Assembly (NCBI GenBank): GCA_004154925.1
Contig: QJNS01000134.1
Coordinates: forward strand, 1 to 64,000
Length of the DNA: 64,000 nucleotides
From: Monosporascus cannonballus
Lineage: Eukaryota > Ascomycota > Sordariomycetes > Xylariales
Direction: 5' to 3'
Shown: positions 1 to 13,459 of the stretch, piece by piece
How positions within the stretch are numbered: the stretch's first letter is position 1
Layout: each line of letters opens with the position of its first letter
The notes under the pieces: model-generated
Databases searched by the model: none
Seen by the model: the letters and a program-made list of their open reading frames with translations, nothing else
What the model was told of the DNA's origin: nothing
Position numbers and translations under genes: made by a program

Positions 1-113
1 TTACTTGTGTAATAAATCTTTCTAGGAAACCCTAAGTATTAAGCTTTTATGACGTGTGAATTTACGTCGTGGGTAGTGATGGGTACCCATTTGGGTACCC
101 ATTGCAAACCCTA
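1..113 (+). mobile_element. Right end of a hAT-type transposon or MITE, cut by the window edge
   Basis: The terminus TGCAAACCCTA (103-113) and the preceding doubled GGGTACCCAT motif are nearly the same as the right end of the complete element at 23595-24012. The next 8 bases (114-121, GAAGCTGG) would be the right copy of the target duplication; the left copy lies outside the window. P450 coding sequence starts immediately after it, so the element probably interrupts that gene. The assignment rests on the sister copy, which has an 8-bp duplication as expected of hAT elements. Confidence 0.7.
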
Positions 114-607
114 GAAGCTGGAGGCTACAACGCAGACTTCGTAGGCAAGTTAGACTTCATGGACTCTTTCTACCGCGAGAGTCTCCGTGCAAACCCCGTC
201 GGAGATGTAGGTCTCGAGCGGACGATCGTCGCGGAAGGCGGATTTACCTTCTCCAACGGTCCGCACGTGCCTAAAGGCGCAACCCCTCGCGGCACCAATA
301 AGGGGTATCCAGACCAACACAAAGTACTACCCCGGCGGCTTTAACCCAAGGCGTGCTCTTGAGGATCCCGGCTCGCCCAAAAGTCACAACACTGTCTCCC
401 GATTTCCTTATCTTCGGGCTGGGCAGACCCGCTTGTCCAGGGCGATGGTTTGCGATCACCCTCCAGAAGCTCGCCATGTCCCACATCATGATAGACTACG
501 GCATTGAATGCCTCGGGGAGCGACCACCTGGGGTACACAAGGTGACTCTGATAGAGCCACGGGATGGAGCCCGACGAATTGTTTTGAGGAAGCGGAGTTT
601 GGACTGA
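114..607 (+). pseudogene. Cytochrome P450, C-terminal fragment, frameshifted
   Basis: The fragment carries the two C-terminal hallmarks of a P450 monooxygenase: the K-helix ExxR in FYRESLRANPVGDVGLERT (about 170-235) and the haem-binding loop FGLGRPACPGR (about 410-450). Between them the expected PGGFNPRRALEDP stretch is readable, but in a third frame (about 307-380). At least two frameshifts therefore separate the K-helix, this stretch and the haem loop. The frame ends at a TGA at 605-607 after a plausible C-terminus. The N-terminal part is missing: a hAT-type transposon end lies directly upstream at 1-113. The original enzyme would have been a membrane-anchored haem-thiolate oxygenase; its substrate cannot be inferred. 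It is very unlikely to be functional. Confidence 0.8.
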
Positions 608-3600
608 TACGACCTTGCCAACAGGCTCATGCATACATGCCGTATACTGGAAGCCCCAATAGGTAGCGAAGAAGCCCGTTAAAGGATAACAAAGATATCC
701 AGTAGGAAACCGAGCCAAAAGGCTTACAGGCATTCACATGCTATACCACGTAGGCACTGCAGGAGTGATGTCGCATTGCTTGCACCATGGCAAATGAGAG
801 ATTGGAACTAGCCCAACGTGCAGACTCGGGGGCTTTCGGCACCGTACGCGCATGGGGCTCCTCTAAGGCAATATTTGCACAGTTATATAATCTTAACGAA
901 GCCTATCCTTCCGTCGACTCTATAGTTCGTGATATAGAGGGGAAAGAACCGTCATGGATTCTTATGTATCTCCCCATCCTTCAACATGATCCTATAAAGG
1001 TGGGAGCATCACAAGGGAGCAAAGCCGCCCATGAGTATGCTAACGTGAAAATTTTCAAGGTGTTTAAGTAGCTGATCAAGACCCATTTGGCGAAACTCTC
1101 TGTGAAGGAATCGTTAGAGCACGAATCCTACAGCAAGCATATACCGATAAAGAGGGGTGCAGGACTTGGCGCATGTTACGCGGTATGTTTCATACTTACC
1201 TACTCGGACGGGTATAAAGGATTACACACTTACTGTCAACATTCCACTTTAATGCCCAATGCCTCCTCACGTTTAGTACCCCTAACTTTATAAGCATTGT
1301 ATTAATTCAAATTGGTGTTTCGGTATTCCCCCTTTTACTGCGTGGTAATTGAATATTGAAAGTCATTATATTTTTGCGATTTACTTTAGTAAGAGACGCA
1401 CAAATGAAGGTTAGGAATATAAAGGGGTAAAAGCATTTCTAATAAGCTGTTGCATTCATGTCCACAAAACTAACTACATTCCTAAGTGGGAAAATATTCC
1501 CAAATTTAAAAAAAATTAAACAATTAAAGCTGGAACTAAGTCTTTAAAGATACATGCACAAAGATACAAAGCGTAAGCCATCACCAACTAGAGCAACCGT
1601 TAGGTGCTGTAACAATCGCTCAAAGCGTTCCTATAGGAATAATATTAGCGGACCGTTAGCTATTTGTCAGGCCGCCTGTAGCTACATAGAAAAGTGAGGT
1701 GTACGTAGCACAACTCTTTGGGATATGGGCGTCAATACGTTGCCGTACTGGCGAGTTTATGCCGATTGCCGTTAGGGCATCGGCCTGTGGTGCAGTGCCT
1801 TTCCCATACAATTAAGTTCTTCGGGTCGGATGCCTTTGGTAGACGTGAGAAGGTTGCCATGGTTGTGTCACAGTTACGCTGATCGGTAGATAAGGTAACA
1901 TAGAGTGTGAGAAGTGATAATTGTCTGACTAGAATTGAGCTCTAGGGAGCGGTGGCTAGGAAGCTCTCTATATACTGTGGGCGCGCCGGAATAAGGTTCT
2001 TCCGGGGTGCTGGGAGCTTGATGACTAACATAGATACCCCTATTCCACGACAGGTTGCCATTGCTTGCAGTGAGGAACTGGTTTGAAAAGGGAACGACCC
2101 TCACCCGAACTCTCAAGATGCCGAAGAAAGACGATACTTCATCCGACGTGACCGTGACCGGCTGCTGAGAGCTGTGTTGAAGGCAGAAGTCAATCTGATT
2201 AAGCTTGTAAATTACAAACGCTCAAGTGATAGAGGGAAATATTATAGCAACAACTTTCTCAGGGACTATGAAATGCTGTATAACGTACCTGGTTCAAAGG
2301 AGACCCATGGTCTGGCCCGATTGCATGAAGGGGGAATGGAATTGAGATGCAATAAGAAGCATATTCGTTTTTATTAAGCGTTCCTATTGGAATAATTAGG
2401 GGACGGAGTGAGAGGCAGAAGAAGCAGCCCAGCAGGTGGTTCATAGTATGGGTAGTGAATAGATGACCATTAATGCCTGCCCTTTTCTAACTACTCGGGG
2501 GCGAAGCCCCCCTATATATACACAAACTGGAGCCACACTGGTGGGTCGCTGGGCCCCGGAAAGGGGGCCGCACCTTGGCACCTGACAGTATGGGACACTA
2601 AGCGAATGTCTTTAAGCAAACAAAGGGGATGGAAATGGCACATATTATCCTGGAAGAGACTCAAAGCCCGTTCGTTATTGTCACGAGTGTTTTAACCAGC
2701 TAATTACAGGCACAGAGCTTCCAGGGTCCCTGAACTCCAGCATTATGAGAATCTTGGTCAAGGAAACTCTAGCCTCTCATCCACTAGGTGTTCTAGTGGG
2801 TTACACAAGGCCCGATGCCTTATCTGGGTCGGCTGCGGTCTTTTACCAGCAGAACCTTTTACGTGCCAGCCGAGCATTTGGGTCGTGGGATAAGCATCGT
2901 GAAGGCTGTGGCGGTGGATTGGATTGCCTTTTAGGATAGGGGGAAGACGACCCACAACTTCTGCGTACATATCCTTGTGCAGTCCCGAAGCCCCTAATCC
3001 TGATCACTCGGTATGAGTTCTGGCGGGTATGCAGCCTATCTTTGACATTGACTGGTTGGAAATTATTTACTCTGGTTAGACGAGGACACTCCCATTTCAC
3101 TCTGCCTCTTTCTCTTATTTCAGGTAGCTGAATACTGATAATCGTTGTGGGCGGTGGTAACGGCTTTTTTTAGGATCAGTACACCTGTTTGTGGTTGTAG
3201 GCGTGCCATATTATGACAAGCGATGAAGTCGAGTCTGAAGCTCGCTTTTCAAACACACGAGTCCAGGTTCCCCAAGCAAAGGTGCTCACCATTTATAGCT
3301 ACTGCGTGTCTCCCCACAAGTCTAGGAAAAGCAACTTAATTATAGTACCTAATGTCCAAAGAAAAGAACCTATGCTAACAGCAAAGCTGTGAATATGGCA
3401 TGATAGCCTGGTCTCTTACGCGGACTGGTACCATGCCCTAAGCTACAAACGGGCTTTGTGATTCATTTCGTAGGTGACACGCTATTAAACTCAATATTGA
3501 CTTAAGCGGTAACACTTAGTTTAGGTCTTTTCCGATGTATATATTAGTATATGATCAAAGTCAACTGGTAAACTTCGAAAACAACCGAGGAAAACCTCTT

Positions 3601-6600
3601 GAGGCTCTGTGAATCAACTGAAGTGTCTTTCCCAGTCGGTTAAACATTGGTTTGACAGGTGGTGGGACTAGGAATTCATAGCCAGCACGATACGCAGGCA
3701 TAGAGGACCCAATTACTGGCGAAGTCAGGCATATATTATGGGTTACGCAACATCCTCAACAACGTAGTGCTATGGCATCATAAATTCATAATACGGATGT
3801 TAGGGTACCATACCACGGAACCATAAAACGTGAGATCTTCCATGCCGCCAGATGCTCTTGTAGTTTGGATCGCGACTAATAATCTTGGACATGGTGAGTC
3901 TTGAATGTCCCATGAGCCGGCTTTGCTCATTACTAGTAAGCTTTGGTACGATACCCTTATACTAACCTAGCAAGGTAGCTGCAGTATTCCCTCATTAGAC
4001 CGACATTCCCGTGTATAGAGGGCACGGTGGTCTAGAAACACGTGTTGCTGCCCAACCCGACATGTTGGACGACATTATCCCCTTAGGAAAGCAGGTATAG
4101 CAAATGACAATGTCGCAAGTTCTCAGACTGCGTTACACAACTAACGCAAGGTGGCCGACGGGACACGACATCGAGTCTCCTAACGCCTCCTCCACTTCCG
4201 CCGTGGAGGTACAGCATGACGGTAACGGCAAGTGTCTCCAACATTAGCAGAAAGGACTTGGAAGTCGCAATGCAAGCAAGAGCAGAAGCAGTAGCGGGAG
4301 CCCAATTGGACTGATCGCATACCGCGGGTGCCAAATCCCCGTGCCCCTCTCCTCCGGGATTTGTCCTGGCCCTAATTAGCTGAAGCCGAGATCAACGTTG
4401 TCGCGGAAGCCGCCTGTGTCGCCAATCCCGCTGCAGCCTCCCGGCAAACCGGGGAATTCTGACGGGTGATCACAACCTCAGCGGCCCGCGGGAGACAGGG
4501 ACTATCGCACTGCATCGCGCTGGGCCGAACTGGGGCTGTGTCACCGGCGGATGAGGCACTCTGGGGCGCGTCACAGACGGCGTCGACCCCTGCTCAGGTA
4601 CGAGTTTAATACGTAGATACGCACGTATCTAGCGCATAGACCCATCCCATCATGAATGGAATCCAGCGGCAGCTCCCCGAAGGGGACTCCCAGAAACGGA
4701 TATACCGAACGTGATGGAGTGGGTACATACTTTCCTGTTTCTTGTCCCGCAACGGGCTCCGGCGGCGGGAGCTGTCCATCGCCGTACAAGCAAGCGTACA
4801 GACAAGTACCGAGGAAGCCGAAGAAGCCGGCAATCGTTGTGCAACGGGAGACACCCGAAGCGTTAATTGAACGACAGTTTCGGCGACCGGGACCTGGCTT
4901 CGCGCCTCGAGCCCTTTCGGGAGATTTTCCCGCTGATATATTGATGCGTCTGTGCTACATTTTCGCCAGGAAGGGCCGGGATGTCTAAGGCATGACAGAG
5001 CTATAGCAATCAGTCGTCGCCTGCACTGAATGGGAAACCCTATTACCTTCGGAGGTAGACCTAGCATTCAAAGTAGGCTCGAACACTAAACACCGAGAGT
5101 CGGCCAACAGTGGCATAATCGAAAAGTTGCACATACACGATATCACCCAACGAACAGAATGGCTGGTGAGCACCGCTTCAATGGTGTAATTTGGTCTACG
5201 CAAATAATAACGTCCGTAGGTCGTGTCATTGCCAAGCGTTGAGCTTGAACTTCGACTTGACTGGACTGCAGTTGGCATGGCAGGCTTACCTTGTCTTGGC
5301 TGTTTCAGCTAGGAGTTAGGAACGCATACCCATTCAATAACCCGGCGAGTATTGGAAGGGACTCCCCAGCATGGCAGAAACGTGCTAAAAGAAACCCCAT
5401 CTCAGCCCTTCAGCTCTTCAGCGCGGGCCAGCGTGACAAACTCCTTCGTGACCATCCAACTTACGTAGAACGAGCAGTGATTTGGCGGCTAACTGGCAAG
5501 GCAGGCAATTAAAATGCTTGGCCTCAGTATTGACGACGAGCTCACAGACACGAGTGCTCGTATCCCAGCTGGGGCTGAGAATATGCTGCGTGCGGTGCTG
5601 ATTCGTCACAGTTCGATAGTGAGTTGAAATATGAGGGTTACCGCGTATTACACCATCAACAACAGCCTAATGCTGTTACACGGAAAGACTGTCCATCGCC
5701 GATTACGAAAGTGGCATACGTAGAAAGAGGGACGAAACTCCTAATTCGTCCTCATAGCAGAAATAGCCGCAACACTTCATTAGGCTTACTGCGCAGCATC
5801 CTTTGATTAGTTCATGATTTGTCAGTACCAGGAATCAAATGTCCTTATCTGCGCTGTAGATAAGCAAGCAAATAAATGCACGGTGCAGGGAGTTCTGACG
5901 ATTTGACTTCGCGCTAAGTGTACTACCATCCATATATGTAGACGATCGTAAAGGGGAAGGAGTTCCATAGTTCATATCATGTGACTCACAAAGGTGACGA
6001 CTATCTTCACCAGCCCATTGGAAGCGCGTCGCATGACAAGTTTTTGCCCTATGATAGCAACTGTTAAAGAGTATCATGAGAACCGAAAGCCGAGAAATCA
6101 TCAGATGAGAAAGACAACAAGGCGAACTAGGCCTGGCAGCCTGGCTTACTGGTGATACGGAGGTCCCATGCGCGATAATTCAGCAGTTGATTCGTAGATA
6201 TGTAAGGCATTACATGATTACCTCTTCCAGTCCAATTATCCCACCCCTCGAATACAAACAGGCCCCATAGAGTCGGCCTACATACGAATATTTCAGCTCC
6301 ATAGTCACAGCTCTGGAAATCGGTGGGGTACCAGGGGGCGATGGGATAAACCAACCCCGGTCACGCATGGCTTCAGCCCAGATGCGAGGTGGCAAGTCAA
6401 GCCCGGTAGGTACCCTGGACCTCAAACCGAAGAGGAAGGGGGGTGGCGCGCGATTTCCGCCTCAGAGCGACCATGCCCATGCACGCGCGCAAAGTTCGAC
6501 CTGTCGTCGACCTCCTTGAGGACTCTGAGCTCTGGAATTGGGCTGAACTTTGGAGACATTAGGTGCGGCGTCGTTGTGGCGGCCACCTGCCAGCGTAGCA

Positions 6601-8772
6601 GCGGCTACTTGGAGTTGAAAGGAGATATGTGCCTTTTCTCACCCCCTACTCCTCACCCCCCCTCCATCTAGGATTAAACTCACGACTTGGAATCGGTCAC
6701 ATTGCTTGACTCCGGCCTCTAGGGTACCTAAGCAGGCTAGTTGCCTCTTAGACGCCGCCAGCAGCCCCTCCCGCCCTTCTCCGTCTGTGAGCTTCTGCTT
6801 ATTAGTCAGAGCCCAGGCGGCCGGGAGCCAATCCTAGAACCGCGATCTGCGTGGAGTCCTACAACCTCCGGATCCAAGAAGGCCCACGAGTCGCACGGCC
6901 TCCATTGGCTAAACTAAGGAAAAAGAGAAGGAAAAATGTTGAGGTATGGTCGATGTTGGCGAAGTGAGAGCTTCCAACCTCTAGCCGTGGGCCACCAATG
7001 GTCACCGTCACCTCGACGCGGTCCCGATAGTCATGGTGTGTCCGTAATAAGCAGGCATTGCTCATTCGCACTTGTACCAGGAGGTCAAGACTGCCCACCC
7101 ATGTCAGGCTCTGGGATTGAGCGGCCCGCGTGTCGGGGCCGAACTGGGCTTACAGGGTGGCAGACAAACAGGCAGACAAACAGGCAGGCAGGCAGCGCTG
7201 GCCGGGGGGAGGGCAGGCAAATAGGGGGGCCAGGATTTTAAGGTTAGCTGCAGCTGATCATCCTACTAGTGCCATTAACATCTGAGAGCATTGAAAAGGA
7301 GAGAAATAAAGAAGAATGCCAAGCCGCTTGCGATTACCTGATTAAACACAAGGAGAGTTGCTGCTACTAAGCCAAAGTATTGGGAGGTCCCTATCGACAG
7401 TAACCCCTGTTGCTTCTCCCTCTTGCCCCCCTGGCACCCAATGCAGGTAAGATATGGGTAGGAGTGGTACCTACGCGGAATCCGGTTGATCAGAAGGCCC
7501 AACAAGATGGCCCAGTGACGACGGCTCCTGCCGCTGGCTCATGGCACATCCCGTGCATTCTATATATGTAAGCCGGACAGCGGTCCTCCCACGTCATTGG
7601 CCACCGTCTGCTGCTGATCCTATCACCCCGGACGCCCTTTAGGGCATGATCTGCGGGTTCCCAAGTTGTCAGCAATGCCAGGCCAAGTTCCGAGACGTTC
7701 CTAGAGTACGATGAATGGAGCTTCAAATGATTCAGTAACGAGACCATATCAGTGCCGCCCCTTCTCTGAAATGAGCAAGACCATAGAAACGTTGTTTAGT
7801 GCGTAATATTTATTGGGTCTCTAAACTGTTATTAAACGACGCGGCACATTCGTGGAATACGAAAACGAGCGAACAAAATCTTCCACGATGCCAACTTTGA
7901 TCGATGGGGCCCTGCGAGTTGCCGGCAAGTCTCTAGCACCCTTTAAAAATATAGCGCTCTTTTTGGCGTACTTGCGGAGAAATCCACATAATATGTACGG
8001 TAACTTGGGGCTACATTTGAATAAGACTGGTAGCTAGATTATCATCACAGAGGTTATGGAATGCAATGAGGTCTACTTTTGCAACTAGCAACCACCAGCA
8101 AGCATACGTACTTCCATCAATAAATGACCTGTGCTCCAGACTGCTGATACAAGGCTTTTTTTTTCACGGAAAGGTGTCTAAGCACGCTCCCATTGACCCG
8201 GGGAGTTTGATGATAGCAAATATTTCATAATCGAAACACCTTCAGCTCTGTGAAATAAATATATCCGGTTGGGATTCCTTTATCTCAGCAAGAGACACCT
8301 CCGTTCCGCATTTCCCAGTCGCTAAAAGTACAAACCAGCCTGTATAAGTGCGGATATCATCTAATGACCCATGCAAGGAGGTAAGAAGAGCTAATGTCCA
8401 GAACAATCTGATGTCAAAAGCAATGAATAGGCGGTTAACCATTAGTCCCCCCATAATTTGAATCTTCCCTGCAACGCCATCCCGAGCTTCCACACCACCA
8501 CCATGCCTGCCTGATCGAAATATTCCCTAATGGTCGCGGTTTTGGCATCCTTGCATAATCCTGAAGAACTCCGGACGCCCATTAATCCGCTAGCCCAAGA
8601 AGAAGGATCCGCTTTTCCCCATTGGCTATCGGAAGGTGTCGTTGCTGCAATAACTTGCGCAAACGTATCCACACATGCCCTCTAAGTCCTCATGTATTTC
8701 GTCAAGCCCACTCTCAAAGTGAGAACGCTTCCGATTAACGGGAACACTGGAGCTTCGGAAGGATCGGTGTCC
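608..8772. other. Gene-poor stretch, no supportable gene
   Basis: About 8.2 kb of roughly balanced base composition. Open frames are short (mostly under 110 codons), overlap on both strands and show no recognisable domain or consistent splice model. It is not AT-rich like the RIP-affected blocks further right. A few simple repeats occur. I see no tRNA or rRNA. An intron-rich or fast-evolving gene could be missed. Confidence 0.5.
7159..7195. repeat. Short tandem repeat (GGCAGACAAACA / GGCA units)
   Basis: Two copies of the 12-mer GGCAGACAAACA are followed by GGCA tetramers. This is an ordinary microsatellite in non-coding sequence. Confidence 0.8.
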
Positions 8773-10256
8773 TTATGTCGTTTCCTCCTTCACGGCTTGC
8801 ACTGTAGATGTCATCCCGTCCACCTCGATCTTGGCGTCTCCGTGCTCATTGCTCCCATTTGATGAATTTTGTCCGTTTCCACACCCCTTGACGAGCCGAT
8901 GACGCTTTAGTCTGTTAGCTAAACAATGCTACTCAAAACGTGACAGAGACCCTTTTGAGGGAATAGTTTTGCTTGGCAGATCAAAACCTTTGAACAAAAC
9001 GAGAACATTTTCATGCAAAGGAAAATCCATAGGACATACCTTGAGTGCATCTTTCCTGGAGAAGCTCTTGTCGCAATGACCACAAGGAAAGGGCTTGACT
9101 GAGAGATGTATCCTCTTGTGCCTTTTCAAGTCGTGATTCCTGTTAAATGATTGGGGGCACTCGTCACACTTGAAAGGTCGGTCCTGTTGCGGAGCTGTTA
9201 TACCATGATGCAACATTCCGTGATGCGGGCCGAGATGGTGGGCGTAACCTGGTGGCATCGAGTTCAAGCCACCGCCCACGATAGTCATCTGCCCCCCTGG
9301 GTTTGCCATGTTTGATAATACCGCTCCTCCCATAACCGACGGTAGTCCAGGATAACCATACTGCCGACTGTGATAGTGGGGCGGCGGTTGCATCGACGAA
9401 TGGTGTGAGCTAAGTGCCGGGATACCTCTCGACATAGACCCTGTTGTTGTTGGGGATGGCTGCGGTGGAGAAGCATGGGCAGGGGCAAAGGACGGATACG
9501 ACGGTTGCTGAGGTGTTGAAGACGCGTTGATGTAATTCGGAGTCGCAGGTCCGCGCGAATAACTCTCTGATGGCGCTGTGGTGGAGGGCGTAGGAGGGTG
9601 AGAGACCGAAGCTTGTGAATTCAGAATATGATTTTGTAAGGGCTGATGGTGCGATGGCGAAGAGATCATATTCGAATGATTAGAACCCCCCTGCGGCATT
9701 GGTAAAGAATAGGAGGATGAGATGCCATCGTAGTGAGATTGTAGCCCGTCTGCTGTCGCTGGTGACTGAGAGGTCCTGGCTTGATACCCGGTACTGGTAG
9801 GCGAAAAGACCGGCCGGTTGTAATTTGGCTGCATTAGATTAGAATGCCCGTGGTTATTCATCGAAGTATACGTGTATGATGAGCCGCCCGGCATAGGCCA
9901 ACCGCCTTGGGGGTTGTAGGGGGCGACGCTAGTCTGTGAACTCTGTGAACTGCCGCTGTTGACACCGGTTGATAAGGGGCTTAAGCTGTCAGTTCCAGCT
10001 ACTCCTGGAGCGAGAAGTTAGTTCCAGATTTGCTCAAAGCCGGTGGTACGAAGCATTAATTAAGTGACCGGTCAGGGCCCCTCGACAGGAGCAAGATGGG
10101 GACGTGTGAGAGGGGATATCGTAAGTATGATGCTATCTTACTTGGAACTTGATGGATATCCAAAGGTAAATTTGGTGGAGGGAGTTGGAAGTGTGGAAGA
10201 CTGCCAGCTGCCGCCCTGCGTGAGGAGAAGCTATGCGTCGCGGTCTCCATACTCAT
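8773..10256 (-). CDS. C2H2/C2HC zinc-finger transcription factor
   Basis: A three-exon model of 403 aa. Exon 1 is 10256-10142, intron 10141-10005, exon 2 10004-9040, intron 9039-8905, exon 3 8904-8773. Both introns are GT-AG with CTAAC-type branch points, and all phases close exactly. Residues 1 to about 310 are a low-complexity Ser/Pro/Gln/His-rich region. Two fingers follow: finger 1 (C318, C321, H334, H338) and finger 2 (C346, C349, H362, C368). Finger 2 is a C2HC type and is interrupted by intron 2 just before its histidine. The tail is short and acidic. Fungal regulators with the FNRNHDLKRHKRIHL finger act in the nucleus as DNA-binding proteins; the target genes are unknown. I chose the ATG that begins MSMETATHSFSS; a second ATG lies two codons in. 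It is the only intact gene I can support in the first 24 kb. Confidence 0.85.
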
Positions 10257-13200
10257 CTCTTTTTTCTGAGGTCTCTGAAGGCCCAACAGTCTTTGCCTCC
10301 GGCAGCCAAAAAGACGACGAGTCTTTCCTTGTATGGAATGCCGCACCTCTATGCGGATTTAGAAGTAGACGATCTGGCTGCGGCCGTTTTTTCGTGTGAT
10401 CTTCCCGAAACAGGTCGACAGAAATCGGTTAGACGATCTTCAAGTTGAAGCTGGCCCCCCAGATAGCTCTTCCTTTCCGCCGTAAGACTTTCGTGGCAGT
10501 TGTATGCTTTAAAACCGACGACGATAGCGGAACCCGAAGTCGATGTCCTAAGGTGACAAGACGGTCCGCGTGGTGAACTTAGTTAGCCGTTATCGCAACC
10601 GCCACAACCGTGTCGGCGGACGAGGAGGACGGATTCTTAAGAGCCACGGCGTGTTGGAGTTCCCTTGAGAGGCGGACCCAAGAGAATTATGGTAGGTAAA
10701 GTGCGTGGTGGATACGGTGTCGATCTCCGATGGCTGCCGGGAGGCGGCGCCTATGGGGTTATATGTGAATAGACGCACTATTGGGTGGTGACTGTAGGAC
10801 CCTGGCAATGGGAAATGGCGGGTCCGTGTGGTACCAAGTACCCTTTTTTGTTTTCCCTTCCTGGGGCTAATGGGCTGATCGCCAGACCCTTGGGGAGAAG
10901 ACTTAGGATCTCTAGCTGAGAAGGCTCTGACCGTCCGAGGCGAAACGGCAACCTCATCAAGTGAGAGGTGACCTATATCAGGAACGAGGGCCAGTTCAAG
11001 TCAACCCTCGGTTAGCTTCCTTGGGCTGAAGGGAGCTACTGGCAGTCCTGTGTAGTTCGAGACTTTTTTAACCTGTCCAGGGAGGGGGTACGCGTGGAGG
11101 CGTGGGTTTGTGCTTCGTGCGAAGCGGGTTGACAAGCTAAGTACTGGAGGCAGACCTGGAGCTAGGAGGTGCAGCTACCTGAATACCAAGTAGATATTGA
11201 AATACAATTGGCGCCCAAGGCCACCATCGGAGAAATTCTTTGAATCTGAGTTAACCTCGCTTGTCTTTTCTTTTCTCACGCTCCTAAGCCGTCTCTATGA
11301 GACGAGCGAGTAACGGGCACGGTACTGGATAGGAGCCGCAATAGCGGGTTCTCAATGACATCTATAACGCGGGCTATCTCCTTGGTCAGTCATGGTGAGG
11401 AGCAGCTGCAGGAAAGGCCCAGTTTGGGGAATGGTGTATTTCGTGGAAGCCCGGTGGTGGGGATCTAGATAAGCGCGAGATGTCTGGGATACGTACATAA
11501 TAAATTTAGAGACGACGAAGCCGGCCTACATCAGGGGTCCGTATAATAGGAGGAAGGCGAGTACGATGCGGTCACCAATAGAGGAGGGAGGGGACACCGG
11601 CTGGTTGGATCCTAAAAACCGATGAGAATAGGGTGTGAAGTTGATGAAGTGTTTGAAGATGTGTGCCCGGGATGCCCATGAAGGTTGCAACATTACCATC
11701 AAATAAGGAATGGGGGAAATTGTCAGAGAAAGACACCCAGGTAAGTCAGATCGTGGGTAGCAGAGAGGCTAGAACCCTGCTCCTTCCTTGGCAACCCTCC
11801 AATTCGTACATGTACCCAAGATTCCGGGATCTGAAGTCCTAAAGTGCCTATATTGGCCCGCATTATTGCACTACCGCTTGATATCCTGTTTATCATGCTT
11901 TCCAGCAATTTTGTATATATGAAGTTGCACAATGTCTATGATGACTCCGGCCTGTTCGAAGAGAGCCCCGGAAACTAATTTTGCTGGCATCATTCGAAGC
12001 TCCTTGTGATTCCCAATTGACCGGATGCCAGCGACAAAGCTACTTAGAGAAGTAAGTCCCTAATTAATTATGTAACGATTCAATACTTGTCTAGCTCTGC
12101 AAATTCCGCTATTCATCTTAGTACTCCTCCAACCAACTGCGTTCAGCTAGCCGATGTGACCGCCTACCTATTAGGTACGCTAGTAGCGGAAAGTCACTCC
12201 TCCCATCTCCTAATCACATAAATAAATACACACATAACTCAGCTAACCGCGGGGAGGAATGGCGATGTAAAAGGAAGCATTAGGATGGGGATCTTTTCAT
12301 TTCATTCGAACAGATACTGAACAGAGTGCTTTGCATATGTGTATGTATGCGTGCTGGAAGCCACCCGGTCCCATCATTCCTCCACAGCTTACACTAATTA
12401 CATTGTAGCAGGAAGGCAACCACGACGTAGCAAGCTGTCGAGATTGGCAGACTGGGCGTCCTAGCTACAAGGGTGTGAATAGTAACCGTCCCTTGCTGAC
12501 GTCCCATCGACCAGGGGGAGGCTCTGATCGGCCGTGAATCCACATCTGACCCATGACATGATACGGATTGCGGGTCAGAGGTTAGAATATGTAGTCAGAT
12601 CCATCACGACCGACCGGTTTCCCGGGTTTGAAATATCCAAATATTGGTGGCCTTAATGAACCGCTCTATTTCAGGCCGTGGATGGAGGGCTCCCCGAACT
12701 ATGGAAAGCAATTCATCGGACAGTTCAACTGCCAGCCTGGGAGAGAGGCAGACGTTCAAAAATTGGAGATGAGATTGAGTGCGGATCTTGCATCCAGGCA
12801 AGTGATTAGATTCCGCGTCCCGCCCGCCAGAAAGACCCTTGTTGTTTCCCCCTGATCTTGGCATGCGATTCAGCTCTGCATTCCGATACGGTTTAGTCTC
12901 TCCACCAGCTGAAGTTTAGGGTTTTTGCCTACTGGAGTAGAGCTATACGTCTTCTTAGGTACTCCACGTCGAATGCGACCTCGACTGTTCCGTATAGTTA
13001 TGTACACAGAATCTATTAATACGCTCAGTATTCAACGTGCCTGTGACGTACGTCGGCCGGCCTCGTAATCAGTAACAGATATCGATTGCGGCTGTTGTTT
13101 TGGACTCTTGGAATCTTCCACAGGGACTCATATGCCTTATTCGTAGATACAACTCAACACCCCAGTTACCCGCGCCTCGCCGAATCGTTAATGGATCAGC

Positions 13201-13404
13201 ATTAAACCCTTTTTGACAACCCTACTGACGACTTTCCTCGCCCCCATATTGACTAAGCGCATTGACGGAGCAGGGCTGGTACACCTGCTATAACACCACC
13301 ACCAACACACAACATGACAACCAATACCACCACTAACACTACTGCGAATATCAAGGCTATATACACAAGTGGGTGGCCTCGCGCCGGCCTCGTGAGCCCC
13401 CGGG

Positions 13405-13459
13405 GCCTAATCCTAACAATAACCACCTAACCCTGACCGTAACTTACCCTAACCCTAAC
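13405..13459. repeat. Degenerate interstitial telomere-like repeat
   Basis: CCTAA/CCCTAA units recur irregularly (CCTAATCCTAAC, ACCTAACCCTGACC, TACCCTAACCCTAACG). Fungal telomeres are (TTAGGG)n, so this reads as a decayed CCCTAA-strand patch inside the contig. It is short and degenerate, so chance or microsatellite origin is possible. Confidence 0.5.

Noticed and set aside
4606..5067. Open frames of 110-153 codons on both strands at 4.6-5.1 kb
   Set aside because: Overlapping on both strands, no recognisable domain, no supporting splice or promoter context.
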